Shown: one piece after another, positions 15,268 to 23,312 of the stretch
Position numbering within the stretch: the first letter of the stretch is position 1
How the letters are laid out: each line of letters opens with the position of its first letter
Assembly: GCA_002686085.1 (NCBI GenBank)
Contig: NZAC01000065.1
Coordinates: forward strand, 1 to 32,103
Reading direction: 5' to 3'
Origin: Roseibacillus sp.
GTDB taxonomy: Bacteria; Verrucomicrobiota; Verrucomicrobiia; Verrucomicrobiales; Akkermansiaceae
DNA: 32,103 nucleotides
The notes under the pieces: model-generated
Told to the model about the DNA's origin: nothing
Seen by the model: the letters and a program-made list of their open reading frames with translations, nothing else
Database searches by the model: none
Position numbers and translations under genes: made by a program

Positions 15268-17070
15268 TTAGGGTGTGCTTTGATTGCCGGATACAGACCA
15301 GAACACCAGTAGGCTATCCACGAATCGAACAGGATTGGGATACCGTGTGAGGATTGTCCTAAGTTCAGGATCAAGCTTGGCCAAGGTTCCCGGTCCGCTT
15401 CTGGCTGAGACCGACGCCCAGCCGTCTAGGACCAGAGGCGCCCATTCTTCATACTCGTTGTAGACCCCTGGCAATACTCTGCTGCTGTGGGAGTAGGGTG
15501 AGATCAGGAGCCCTGCAAACGGGCTGTCCTGGGTCGCCGAGAGCTCTTCCAGTTCCTTGAATACGCTGATACGGTTGGGTAACCAGAGAGCAGTTCGGTC
15601 AGCATACCAGGCAACTGCCCAAGGTTGATCGGTCACGACGATTTCGTCCTCACGAACCTGCGGGGCAAGTCCTGTGTTCAGAGCTGCCGGGTAATATGGT
15701 GGCCAGTGTGGAGGGACCGTGCCAGTTCGACCTACTTCCCGGACTTGTCGGGGAAGATCGAGGACCATGGGGCCACCGCTGATCAGAATGACCGCTACAA
15801 AGTGCGCATTTCGCAGAGGCGGAATCTGTGAAACAATCTGTAGTCGACTCCAAAGAATTGCGACAACTGCGAGGCCGTAGCCTGCAAATAGAGGCGCGAA
15901 CAAAATATGGAGTTGGTTAGGGTCCGTGCTTGCTCCTTCCTTCAAGCCAAAGATCGCCATACCGACCGACCCAAAGAGCCACATCAGGAGAAGACACCAT
16001 CGAAAGTTTGCGATGGATTTTCGTTTGAACGGATGCAGTAAAGCAATGAAGAAGAGAGGCGCAGTCAGTAGCGATCCGAGGTTCGTGAAGAGATTGCCAG
16101 CTTGCAGGATCGTGGTTCTAACGATTTTAAAAGGAAGGTTCTGCAGGGGGAGATAGGCATCCTGCAGGTTATAGGTCCGCATGACCGAGTCTTCGCTGCC
16201 TCCCAGTCCATTAAATACAGCGAGGATGGCTGTTCCTCCCATGCTGCCGCTATATTGCTTGTTTTTCAGTAACGGGAAGATCGCTAGCAGAAGAACTACA
16301 GCCAGGGCAGCAAGTCCAATTGCACCCCTCGGGCGCAGGAAAAACCCCGCGTATATGGCGAAACCAAGAACAATCCAGATCGCGAGCCAGTGGGTAAGAG
16401 CAAGAAGGCCGAGGAACCCAGCAGCCAGGAGAGCGGGGATCAGAGCTATCCGGCCCTCGGATGTTGACTCAATTGCCTTGTAGGCAAAAAGGCAGGCGCA
16501 GGAGAACAGCAGAAGCATGAACATCTGAGGAAGCCCCGTCTGAGAGAATTTCCAGTTAAGATCACAAAGGAGCATGAGCAGCGCGACGACGCCACCAATC
16601 TTGGGATCAAAAATTCTGGAAATCAGAAGGTAATTCACCCCGATTGCCATCAGGAAACAGATTACCGCCGTAGCTGCCACAACCCGGTCTAACTTGTAAA
16701 CCGTATCAGTTTCAGTCATGCGCCATTTATCTGCATCATCACCACCGACAAGTTTGAGAGCCCAGCTGAGCAGGATCGGATGCAAGGGAGCATGGTAAGT
16801 GTCACGGTTGGCATTTTTTATGACTGGGGCACCTTCTCGTATTTCTCCATTCTGCCACACTGAGACGGGGCGCAGAACTTTCGTTGTGAAGCTCTTATCC
16901 CTTGCGATTTCTCTGGCAATTTGTGCCTGGTCCATTCCCTTGGGAGAGTCCAATCCCCGGAACGTGACCAGAAGGTAAAGGAGCGAAAGACCGATCAGCA
17001 GGATGAAGAAAACAACGCGCCGGATAATGATTCCAGCCTGGATTGAGCTTGAGGGGTCTGCGGCACTCAT
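15268..17070 (-). CDS. GT-C/GT39-like membrane glycosyltransferase
   Basis: Polytopic inner-membrane protein of 600 residues with about 10-12 hydrophobic segments up to residue about 440, then a soluble C-terminal part. The layout fits the ArnT/PMT superfamily, which moves sugars from polyprenyl-phosphate donors: after the first membrane segment there is a loop with an acidic motif (SPKGMDQAQIAREIARD), followed by YHAPLHPILLSWAL, like the HPPLY segment of these enzymes. The acceptor cannot be told from the sequence, and another polyprenyl-linked membrane role is possible. It lies 15 bases after the NtrC-type regulator and 10 before xseB. A polyprenyl-dependent enzyme sharing an operon with dxs, which feeds isoprenoid synthesis, is a reasonable functional link (inference). 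Confidence 0.65.
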   Translation of the reverse strand: MSAADPSSSIQAGIIIRRVVFFILLIGLSLLYLLVTFRGLDSPKGMDQAQIAREIARDKSFTTKVLRPVSVWQNGEIREGAPVIKNANRDTYHAPLHPILLSWALKLVGGDDADKWRMTETDTVYKLDRVVAATAVICFLMAIGVNYLLISRIFDPKIGGVVALLMLLCDLNWKFSQTGLPQMFMLLLFSCACLFAYKAIESTSEGRIALIPALLAAGFLGLLALTHWLAIWIVLGFAIYAGFFLRPRGAIGLAALAVVLLLAIFPLLKNKQYSGSMGGTAILAVFNGLGGSEDSVMRTYNLQDAYLPLQNLPFKIVRTTILQAGNLFTNLGSLLTAPLFFIALLHPFKRKSIANFRWCLLLMWLFGSVGMAIFGLKEGASTDPNQLHILFAPLFAGYGLAVVAILWSRLQIVSQIPPLRNAHFVAVILISGGPMVLDLPRQVREVGRTGTVPPHWPPYYPAALNTGLAPQVREDEIVVTDQPWAVAWYADRTALWLPNRISVFKELEELSATQDSPFAGLLISPYSHSSRVLPGVYNEYEEWAPLVLDGWASVSARSGPGTLAKLDPELRTILTRYPNPVRFVDSLLVFWSVSGNQSTP

Positions 17071-17085
17071 GGTGGGAATCTGGAG

Positions 17086-18504
17086 TCAGTTTGCCCCCTT
17101 GGGGCTCGAGATTTCTTTCAATTTACGTTGGAGAGTCCGGCGGCTGATACCCAGAAGATCGGCTGCCTTGGTGCGGTTTCCATCCGTATAGCGAAGAGCG
17201 CTCCGGATCGTGGCCATTTCGATGTCATGCAAGTTAAATTCGCCTCCCGGCGCAAGGTCCTTTTCCGCGTCGGAGGGGGGATTCCCCGGTTCTGTTGTGC
17301 CAGTGGGAGCCCTGAGGCCGAGAAAGGAGGGAAGATGTCGCTCCTCGATGGTTTCTTCATTGGACATCACCACTCCATGTTCGATGGCAGTTCGTAGTTC
17401 ACGCACGTTCCCGGGCCACGAATAGAGCCGCAGGAGATTGAGTGCGCCATCACTCAGGGGTTTGAGAGAGCGTCCGTTTTCCTTCGCGAATTCGCGAAGA
17501 AAGGAGTTCGCAAGCAGGATAATATCCTCTGCCCGGTCGCGGAGTGGAGGCATCTGAACCGTTACTACGTTCAGACGAAAGAAAAGATCCTCCCTGAACC
17601 TTCCCATTGCCGCCATCTCTCGAAGGTTTCGGTTCGTGGCCGCGACAACCCGGACATCAACTTTGATCGGTTCATTAGAACCTACCCTTTCAATCGTTCT
17701 CTCGGAGAGGGCTCGCAGGAGTTTTACTTGGGTGGCGGCATCGATTTCCCCAACTTCGTCCAGAAAGAGAGTTCCTCCATCTGCTTGCTCAAAGCGCCCG
17801 ATTCTCCGCTGGTGCGCATTGGTAAAGGCTCCTTTTTCATGTCCGAATAGTTCGGACTCGAGAAGCTGCGGAGAGAGCGCAGCACAATTCACGATGACCA
17901 TTTTGTCGGCCGGCCGACCACTTAGGTCGTGCAGTGCGTGAGCGACGAGCTCCTTACCCGTTCCGGATTCACCTTCAATCAATACAGTTGCCCGCGTTGG
18001 TGCAATCTGAGTAACCATTTCTCCGATTTTAATGATGGCCGGCGATTTCCCTATGATACGATCAAGGCCTGCGTTTCGGATTTCAGCTTTTTTCTGAAGG
18101 GCATAATTCTCGGTTGTAAGGCGACGGTTCTCGCTCTCGATTTCCCTTCCTCGAGCTGCGCGGCTTACAAGGAGTTCGACCTCCTCGAGATTCAGAGGCT
18201 TGGTCACAAAATGCCACGCTCCTCGCCTCATTGCTTCAACGGCTGTGTCTACCGAGCCGTATGCAGTCATCATAATGCAGACGGGAGGCTTGGCTAGAGT
18301 GAGAGCCTCGTCCAGGAGGTCCATGCCGGAGTCTGGACCAAGACGCAGATCAGTCAGGAGGACATCAACGGGCTCGCTCTTGAGAACCTGCCGTGCTTCC
18401 CGGAGGTCTGATGCCACGTATACTTCGAATCTCTCGTCGAGGGCGAGGCGCAAGCCATCACGAGTCGGCTTTTCGTCGTCAACTATGAGAATGATTGCAT
18501 TCAT
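17086..18504 (-). CDS. NtrC-family sigma-54-dependent response regulator
   Basis: Three domains in order: receiver (1-120, acidic pair D9/D10, phospho-acceptor D52 in LTDLRLG, K102), AAA+ sigma-54 activator (145-385, Walker A GESGTGKE at 178-185, Walker B GGTLFLDE at 243-250) and a Fis-type helix-turn-helix (about 430-465, NRTKAADLLGISRRTLQRKL). The loop that contacts sigma-54 normally reads GAFTGA but here reads GAFTNA (225-230). The gene starts 34 bases after the kinase gene with an agagga ribosome-binding site, so the two are a cognate pair. Targets are not visible; it may control its own operon. Confidence 0.93.
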   Translation of the reverse strand: MNAIILIVDDEKPTRDGLRLALDERFEVYVASDLREARQVLKSEPVDVLLTDLRLGPDSGMDLLDEALTLAKPPVCIMMTAYGSVDTAVEAMRRGAWHFVTKPLNLEEVELLVSRAARGREIESENRRLTTENYALQKKAEIRNAGLDRIIGKSPAIIKIGEMVTQIAPTRATVLIEGESGTGKELVAHALHDLSGRPADKMVIVNCAALSPQLLESELFGHEKGAFTNAHQRRIGRFEQADGGTLFLDEVGEIDAATQVKLLRALSERTIERVGSNEPIKVDVRVVAATNRNLREMAAMGRFREDLFFRLNVVTVQMPPLRDRAEDIILLANSFLREFAKENGRSLKPLSDGALNLLRLYSWPGNVRELRTAIEHGVVMSNEETIEERHLPSFLGLRAPTGTTEPGNPPSDAEKDLAPGGEFNLHDIEMATIRSALRYTDGNRTKAADLLGISRRTLQRKLKEISSPKGAN

Positions 18505-18538
18505 AAGGTAATCCTCTGAAAGGTTTATTCAGGTCTTT

Positions 18539-19729
18539 TCAGACCTCGATAATAGATTTGGTCCTAGGTGAGGAGTCCTCGAGAAGACGGACGCGCTTCT
18601 CAATAAGTGGGAGGTAAATGTGGACGCTTGTTCCCTTGCCCTCTTCACTTTCAAACTTAATCTCGCCATTGTGTTCGCGCACAATACGTCGGACAATCAG
18701 GAGGCCGAGTCCGGTTCCTGATTTGCGTCCGGAGCGGAATGGTTCAAAGAGAGATCCCATCAATTCGGGCGAGATTCCCGACCCGTTATCACGAACGGAG
18801 ACCACGATCTCAAATTCATTGCTGGTAGAGTCAATGTGAATTTCCCCACCTGAACCCGGGAGAGCCTGATAGGCATTTTTGAGAAGGTTGAAAAACGCCT
18901 GCTTCATTTGGTCGCCATCTAAAAGTAGGGCGGGCAGATTTTCATCAAGGTTGATGTGAACAGCGACGTTTCTCTCCTCCATTTCGGGAGCCAATAATGC
19001 GAGCGTATCTTCGATAACCTGATTGAGATTAGCTGACTTCCGGATAGGCGTGGCAGGGCGGATCGCGTGAAGGAATTCCTTCAAAAGACTATCCAGTCGC
19101 TTGATCTCGTTCTGGGCGGTTGTAAGATGCTCTGCGAGATTACTCCTGTCCGAAGCGGGCATGTCAGTTATTTTGCGCTCCAGCAGTTGGAGGTGGATTC
19201 CAAGCGAATTCAGAGGGTTTCCTATTTCGTGCGCTACGCCCGCAGCGAGAAGGGTGAGAGCATTCAGTTTTTCGCTTTCAATGGTCTCCTCGGCTTCCCT
19301 GCGTGATTGGGTGATGTCACGGACAAGCATGACGTAGCCAAGAAGTTCTTCCTGTCCGTCAACATCCTCCACCAGTGGCGAGAGGTAAAAGTTGAGAAAA
19401 CGGTTCTCAGGGTAGAAGACCTCAAGATCTCGGTTGACTGACTGGCGCCCGGGCCCGGCGAGAGAGGGCCAGTTGAGGCCCCGAACTAGGCCATCCAGCG
19501 GTTGTCCCACAGACTCCTCTTCGTGCAGCCCAAAAAATCCACACGCAGCTCTGTTGAGAAAAGTCACTGCTCCGTCCGGATCCAGAATGAGGACGCCCTC
19601 TTCCAGGGACTGAAAGACGTTCTCCAGGAACCCTCTTTCTCGGACGAGACGGTCAACAAGAGTCTGGACCTGACGAGAATTCAGACGGTCTAGCCTGGCG
19701 ATCAGTTTTTCTATGAATCCAGTGTTCAA
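18539..19729 (-). CDS. Cytosolic PAS-domain sensor histidine kinase (NtrB-like)
   Basis: Autophosphorylating kinase that should feed the adjacent regulator. It begins with a coiled-coil-like stretch (1-35), followed by a PAS domain (about 36-140, LEEGVLILDPDGAVTFLNRA to YVMLVRDITQ). The HisKA dimerisation domain has H167 in GVAHEIGNPLNSL, and the ATPase domain shows the N box NLLKNAYQA, DNGSGI and SGTGLGLLIV. No membrane segment is present, so it senses something in the cytoplasm, or a partner protein, like NtrB. The start is TTG at 19729, with agagga immediately before it. It is the first gene of the long minus-strand run, and cutA is divergent 48 bases away. Confidence 0.92.
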   Translation of the reverse strand: MNTGFIEKLIARLDRLNSRQVQTLVDRLVRERGFLENVFQSLEEGVLILDPDGAVTFLNRAACGFFGLHEEESVGQPLDGLVRGLNWPSLAGPGRQSVNRDLEVFYPENRFLNFYLSPLVEDVDGQEELLGYVMLVRDITQSRREAEETIESEKLNALTLLAAGVAHEIGNPLNSLGIHLQLLERKITDMPASDRSNLAEHLTTAQNEIKRLDSLLKEFLHAIRPATPIRKSANLNQVIEDTLALLAPEMEERNVAVHINLDENLPALLLDGDQMKQAFFNLLKNAYQALPGSGGEIHIDSTSNEFEIVVSVRDNGSGISPELMGSLFEPFRSGRKSGTGLGLLIVRRIVREHNGEIKFESEEGKGTSVHIYLPLIEKRVRLLEDSSPRTKSIIEV

Positions 19730-19777
19730 TCCTCTTTTGCTGGTTGTCGGGAGACCGGTCTAGGTTACTGAGGGGCC

Positions 19778-20098
19778 ATGAGCAAAGTTCAGATTGTCCT
19801 CTGCAGTTTCCCAGACATCTCGAAGGCGCGACATATTGGCACACTCCTGATAGAAAGGCAACTGGTTGCCTGTGTAAATCTGATTCCTGGCGTGGAGTCC
19901 ATATTCAGCTGGGAGGGGAAAACCACATCGGAGCGGGAAGTTGTTGCCGTTTTCAAGACCACATCAGACCGGGTTGGCGAGCTTGAGGATGAGGTGGTTG
20001 CCCTGCATCCCTATGAGGTCCCCGAATTCCTGATTGTGACGGTAGACGGTGGCAGGAAGGATTACCTCAAATGGGTCGAGGCTGTGACCCGTAGGTGA
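19778..20098 (+). CDS. cutA: CutA1-type divalent cation tolerance protein
   Basis: Small trimeric ferredoxin-like-fold protein linked to divalent metal tolerance, though its true role is unsettled. The family pattern is plain: ARHIGTLLIERQLVACVNLI, IFSWEGKTTSEREVVAVFKT and ALHPYEVPEFLIVTV. Length 106 is standard. A good ribosome-binding site (gagggg) precedes the ATG. It is divergent from the histidine kinase with only 48 bases between, so the two promoters must overlap. Confidence 0.95.
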   Translation: MSKVQIVLCSFPDISKARHIGTLLIERQLVACVNLIPGVESIFSWEGKTTSEREVVAVFKTTSDRVGELEDEVVALHPYEVPEFLIVTVDGGRKDYLKWVEAVTRR

Positions 20099-20127
20099 TA
20101 ATCGGAGATCGTTAGTCCGGTAGAGAC

Positions 20128-20155
20128 TTGAGAAGCTTTTTAAATCTCTTAGATT
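20128..20155 (+). promoter_or_regulatory. Candidate sigma-70-type promoter
   Basis: TTGAGA (20128-20133, five of six matches to TTGACA), 16 bases, then TAGATT (20150-20155, four of six matches to TATAAT). Transcription would begin around 20162, only about six bases before the ATG at 20168. No ribosome-binding site precedes that ATG, which agrees with leaderless or nearly leaderless initiation. Predicted by eye only. Confidence 0.35.
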
Positions 20156-20169
20156 TCACAATGTGAAAT
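20153..20169. promoter_or_regulatory. 17-bp palindrome spanning the transcription and translation start
   Basis: atttcaca, a, tgtgaaat is a perfect 8-1-8 inverted repeat. It runs from the candidate -10 box into the AT of the start codon of the exported protein gene. This is the place where a repressor dimer would block transcription; as RNA, the one-base centre makes a hairpin unlikely. Reading it as an operator is inference. Confidence 0.45.
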
Positions 20170-21046
20170 GAGTCGTCAAATCACCATATTTTTTTGCTTA
20201 TTTGCGTTGGTTATTCTCTTCAGTAATGCCGCAGAGGTGGAGTGGAACGCAACGGGGGCTGTCAATGTTGTGCGTGGAGAGGACTTCCTCTCCATGGCTG
20301 CCAGTGGTGATTCGGTTACAGTTGAACTAAGCTATAACAACGGCAGTGAGGGAGAGATTTTCAGGCAGATCTTTGATCTGAATGATCAGCTTTTCTGGCA
20401 GCAAGAGGAGTATTACCAATCCGTCAACCTGGACATTGTCATTACTATAGGGCAGCACACCTGGCGAGGAACTCTTGAGTCTGGCTCCCCCGGACCTCCC
20501 TACACTATCGAGGTGCAGGATGTGAAGGTTGCGGGGGATACTGTTGACCGTTTCAGGCTGACAGTTGCCGAAGATGACGGAGGTAGTTTTCCGTTGTTTC
20601 CGGGGGAATTGGTGGCGACAGATAATCCCAGAATTCAAATTGAATTTAGCGATTCATCGTCTGGTGGTGATGCAGTGCCCAGCTACCTCGATTCTACGGA
20701 TCTTACCTGCGTGTCCCAGAGCTTTACCCGTATTACTGCGGCGAGGGGATTCATCTCAAGTGGTTCCGGTGACATTATTGATTTTACAGTCGACCCGCAA
20801 AGTATCAGGACGCGAATGCCGAACTTGGAATTGGTTGAATTACGAGAAGTCACTTATGACGCCGAGTTTGACGAGGTCGTATTGAGATGGGGTAGTGTCC
20901 CAGGCAGATTCTACGTGATTCAATATCTCGCTGAGGACTTCTGCTGGCGTGAAAAAAGCTCAACTCAGGCACAAAGCTCCGAAACCACGTGGGCTGTCCT
21001 TCCGTCGGGAGAAACGGAGCTTTACCGTATTGTCGAAGAGGAGTGA
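20168..21046 (+). CDS. Exported protein of unknown function
   Basis: Protein of 292 residues with a clear signal peptide (SRQITIFFCLFALVILFSNAA). The rest looks like beta-rich extracellular material: many alternating hydrophobic/polar stretches, a GEDF...SGDSVTVELSYNN segment, and two Cys (CVSQSF and FCWREK) that might form a disulfide. The last 50 residues (LRWGSVPGRFYVIQYLAEDF, then W, a Thr-Thr-Trp turn and ELYRIVEE) resemble the small C-terminal beta domain seen on many verrucomicrobial secreted proteins, of pattern GRxYxVxxSxDxxxW...FYR (recalled, not searched). No catalytic motif is recognised. Confidence 0.7.
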   Translation: MSRQITIFFCLFALVILFSNAAEVEWNATGAVNVVRGEDFLSMAASGDSVTVELSYNNGSEGEIFRQIFDLNDQLFWQQEEYYQSVNLDIVITIGQHTWRGTLESGSPGPPYTIEVQDVKVAGDTVDRFRLTVAEDDGGSFPLFPGELVATDNPRIQIEFSDSSSGGDAVPSYLDSTDLTCVSQSFTRITAARGFISSGSGDIIDFTVDPQSIRTRMPNLELVELREVTYDAEFDEVVLRWGSVPGRFYVIQYLAEDFCWREKSSTQAQSSETTWAVLPSGETELYRIVEEE

Positions 21047-21073
21047 CGGGGGATTACCCTTCTAGCGGCCCTG

Positions 21074-21349
21074 TTATCTGCTTATCACAAATCCTTTTGC
21101 ATTTTCAAGGAGAGGAATCTCCTCGGCGTGCATCTCCTTGATGAAGTGAGCGACTGCGCTCTCCTCAGTAAGCTCGCACAAGTAGGCATCGGTCTCGTCG
21201 GTCTCCCCCATGATCAGCAGCTCTACGGAGCCATCTGGGAGGTTTTTCACCGAGCCCACAACATCGTAACCTGTGGCCACCTCCTTGGTGGTATAGCGAA
21301 ACCCAACTCCCTGAACACGTCCGGAGAAGATGATTTTCTTTGCGATCAT
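21074..21349 (-). CDS. acyP: Acylphosphatase
   Basis: Hydrolyses the carboxyl-phosphate bond of acylphosphates. The 91-residue length and alpha/beta-sandwich signature fit: FSGRVQGVGFRYTTKEVA holds the phosphate-binding loop and catalytic R18, and VKNLPDGSVELLI holds N36. It is convergent with the exported-protein gene (27 bases apart). Upstream, 91 bases separate it from the next minus-strand gene. Confidence 0.94.
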   Translation of the reverse strand: MIAKKIIFSGRVQGVGFRYTTKEVATGYDVVGSVKNLPDGSVELLIMGETDETDAYLCELTEESAVAHFIKEMHAEEIPLLENAKGFVISR

Positions 21350-21440
21350 CTTCTAGAAGGTTACTCGCTGAATGCAGGGTCTGTCCACTGTGGAGAGGCC
21401 GTGCCGGTGGGGAAAGTGCGAAACAGCTAGCCTGAGAGGA

Positions 21441-22625
21441 CTAGCGAGGTCTTGGCTCATGCGGGGTCTGCAATAGAAAATCCCGGGTCTCGCTGTCTGC
21501 ACAGTTGGTGAAAGTAGTCGTGTTCCCATCTACAGAGGCAGAGATGAAACGCTTTGGAGTGCGGGAATCATCGTCGAGTTTGGCGAGTATTTCGGATGCT
21601 CTGTTGGCAGCAGTTTCCGTTTCCCATCGGCATATCCAGATGAGGTGATCGCCACTTGAATTCGCGAAGAGACGGTAGCGATCTCCTCGCCAGAGAAGGG
21701 CAAGAGCCTGCGCCTGCTCGTAGCTTTCCATCCACTCGATGAGGGTCTGAACCTGCAGGGCCCCGAGGGACTCCTCCAGTTGATTGACATGGTCAGGCGG
21801 AAGGACAGGGAGGGTGACTGGTGCGATCGAAGAATGGTCTCCTCCGAGCAGTTCGAGGGTGCTTCGGGGCGGGTTCTTAATAAGGTCCGGGAGAGTACGG
21901 CTTTGCGTCCGCAAACGTGTTTCGACAAAAATTCGGGCGGCGCCGCGTTCCTGAGGGAGCTCGCCCAGAGCCGCAAGGTAGATGGGAAGTCCAGCGAGGA
22001 GGGATTCCCTCTCAGTAACCAGGGAGGTCGGCAGAAGGAAGGATTCTCTCTTTTCCTCGCGAAGCTTTGCGGTAATTGACTCTGATATGGCTGAACGTAG
22101 AGCAGACTCGGCAATCCACTCGTCGTCACTCAGTTGACCGATCGCCATGGGGCTAATTTGCTCGATCAGAAGCTGCGAAAGTAATCCATGCAGGAGAACT
22201 TCATCCTCGGTCTGTGTTTCGTCGAAGTCCTCTGCGAGAAGTAGAGCGCCCTCGGCAGCATCAAGCCAGCCTCTCAACCCAATTGAATGAAGGGCGGAAA
22301 GTCCCTGCCTGAGGGATTGTCCGGAGAATTCACGAAACCCCAACAGGTCGAGAGCCCGAGACCGCCTGGCTAGACCCCCCGGCCCGAACTGGGCAGAGAG
22401 ATTCGCATCAACTCTTGCAAGCCAGGTCTCCCTCGGAACCGGGAGAAGAACAGGCGCGGCCTTGAAGCGAAGTCTGAGAATTTCCTCCACATAGGCTTCT
22501 GCGCTGGGGGCTTCTCCATTCTGCGTGTCCGTTCGGGGTAGCTGATCCGGTTTGAATACGACAAGAAGAACTCCCGCCGCGACGGCAGCAATCAAAAGGA
22601 TAAGAAGGCTTCCGGTGCCTCTCAT
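21441..22625 (-). CDS. Membrane-anchored protein of unknown function
   Basis: 394 residues. A single N-terminal hydrophobic segment (LLILLIAAVAAGVLLVVF, residues 7-24) is followed by a Pro/Glu-rich linker, then a mostly helical, Leu/Ala/Glu-rich body of about 280 residues. The final part has a small domain with YRLFANSSGDHLIWICRW. The first residues are compatible with an uncleaved signal anchor, which would place the body in the periplasm. No family was recognised. It follows the next unknown gene (22648-23223) on the same strand after about 20 bases, so these two are probably cotranscribed. Confidence 0.6.
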   Translation of the reverse strand: MRGTGSLLILLIAAVAAGVLLVVFKPDQLPRTDTQNGEAPSAEAYVEEILRLRFKAAPVLLPVPRETWLARVDANLSAQFGPGGLARRSRALDLLGFREFSGQSLRQGLSALHSIGLRGWLDAAEGALLLAEDFDETQTEDEVLLHGLLSQLLIEQISPMAIGQLSDDEWIAESALRSAISESITAKLREEKRESFLLPTSLVTERESLLAGLPIYLAALGELPQERGAARIFVETRLRTQSRTLPDLIKNPPRSTLELLGGDHSSIAPVTLPVLPPDHVNQLEESLGALQVQTLIEWMESYEQAQALALLWRGDRYRLFANSSGDHLIWICRWETETAANRASEILAKLDDDSRTPKRFISASVDGNTTTFTNCADSETRDFLLQTPHEPRPR

Positions 22626-22647
22626 TGGTTGTTAAACCGTGAAGTAT

Positions 22648-23223
22648 TCAGGGCTTGAAGGGATTATCCTTGGGAAAGGTTCCTCGTGCTCCGAAGACTT
22701 CCTCTGCCTTTTTGCCCTCCTTGAACGTGTAGACCTCGGGTGCGGTCTGGTTGCCCTGGGCGTCATAGTTGTAGTACATTATCCTTATTGGAGTCTCTTT
22801 GCCTGTTTCCGGGTTTGTTCGAAGTGCTCGTGCATCAAACATTCTTTCCGCCTGCAAGCGGCCAGTGGTTCTGCTGTAGCCATAGGAGACCTTATAGAGG
22901 AGGGATTCACGGCCATCGTAGATCTTACAGGCGAGAGGGTCTCCCTTCTGGTTGAGGCGGTAGACGACGATCATTTTTACCGCTCCGTTTGTGCCCCAGG
23001 TTCGCTTGACAAGTGTGCGGTCATCGGGGCTACGCCGAAACACTGTTCGCGATCCATCCTGATGGCGCTTGATACGCACGTTTGGCCCGTCTTTTTCCCA
23101 TTTCTCCTGAAACTTGTCTGGGAAAGACTTTTTCTCGTTCTGGCTCATTCCGATATCCGGGGTGAGCAAGAGCATCGAGATAGCGGAAAGGACCACCATG
23201 GGAAACGCCGGGTGAGAAAGCAT
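22648..23223 (-). CDS. Exported protein of unknown function
   Basis: 191 residues from the ATG at 23223; a GTG six bases upstream is an equally close alternative. A signal-peptide-like start (LSHPAFPMVVLSAISMLLL) precedes a basic, charged region (SFPDKFQEKWEKDGPNVRIK). A beta-rich part with Tyr-rich strands follows (VVYRLNQKGDPLACKIYDG, then VSYGYSRTTGRLQAERMF and MYYNYDAQGN). The repeated Y-x-Y/D-x-x-G strands recall the MORN-like or toxin-antidote-type beta repeats in secreted bacterial proteins, but I do not claim membership. It is divergent from folP, with 89 bases between the starts. Confidence 0.6.
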   Translation of the reverse strand: MLSHPAFPMVVLSAISMLLLTPDIGMSQNEKKSFPDKFQEKWEKDGPNVRIKRHQDGSRTVFRRSPDDRTLVKRTWGTNGAVKMIVVYRLNQKGDPLACKIYDGRESLLYKVSYGYSRTTGRLQAERMFDARALRTNPETGKETPIRIMYYNYDAQGNQTAPEVYTFKEGKKAEEVFGARGTFPKDNPFKP

Positions 23224-23312
23224 AAGCACAAGAGGTAGCTGTGAGTTTATAGGATAGCAACGGCTAATGAGAAGCTCCCGGGATGTGACCCCGGAATGAG
23301 TAAGATTGTCTC

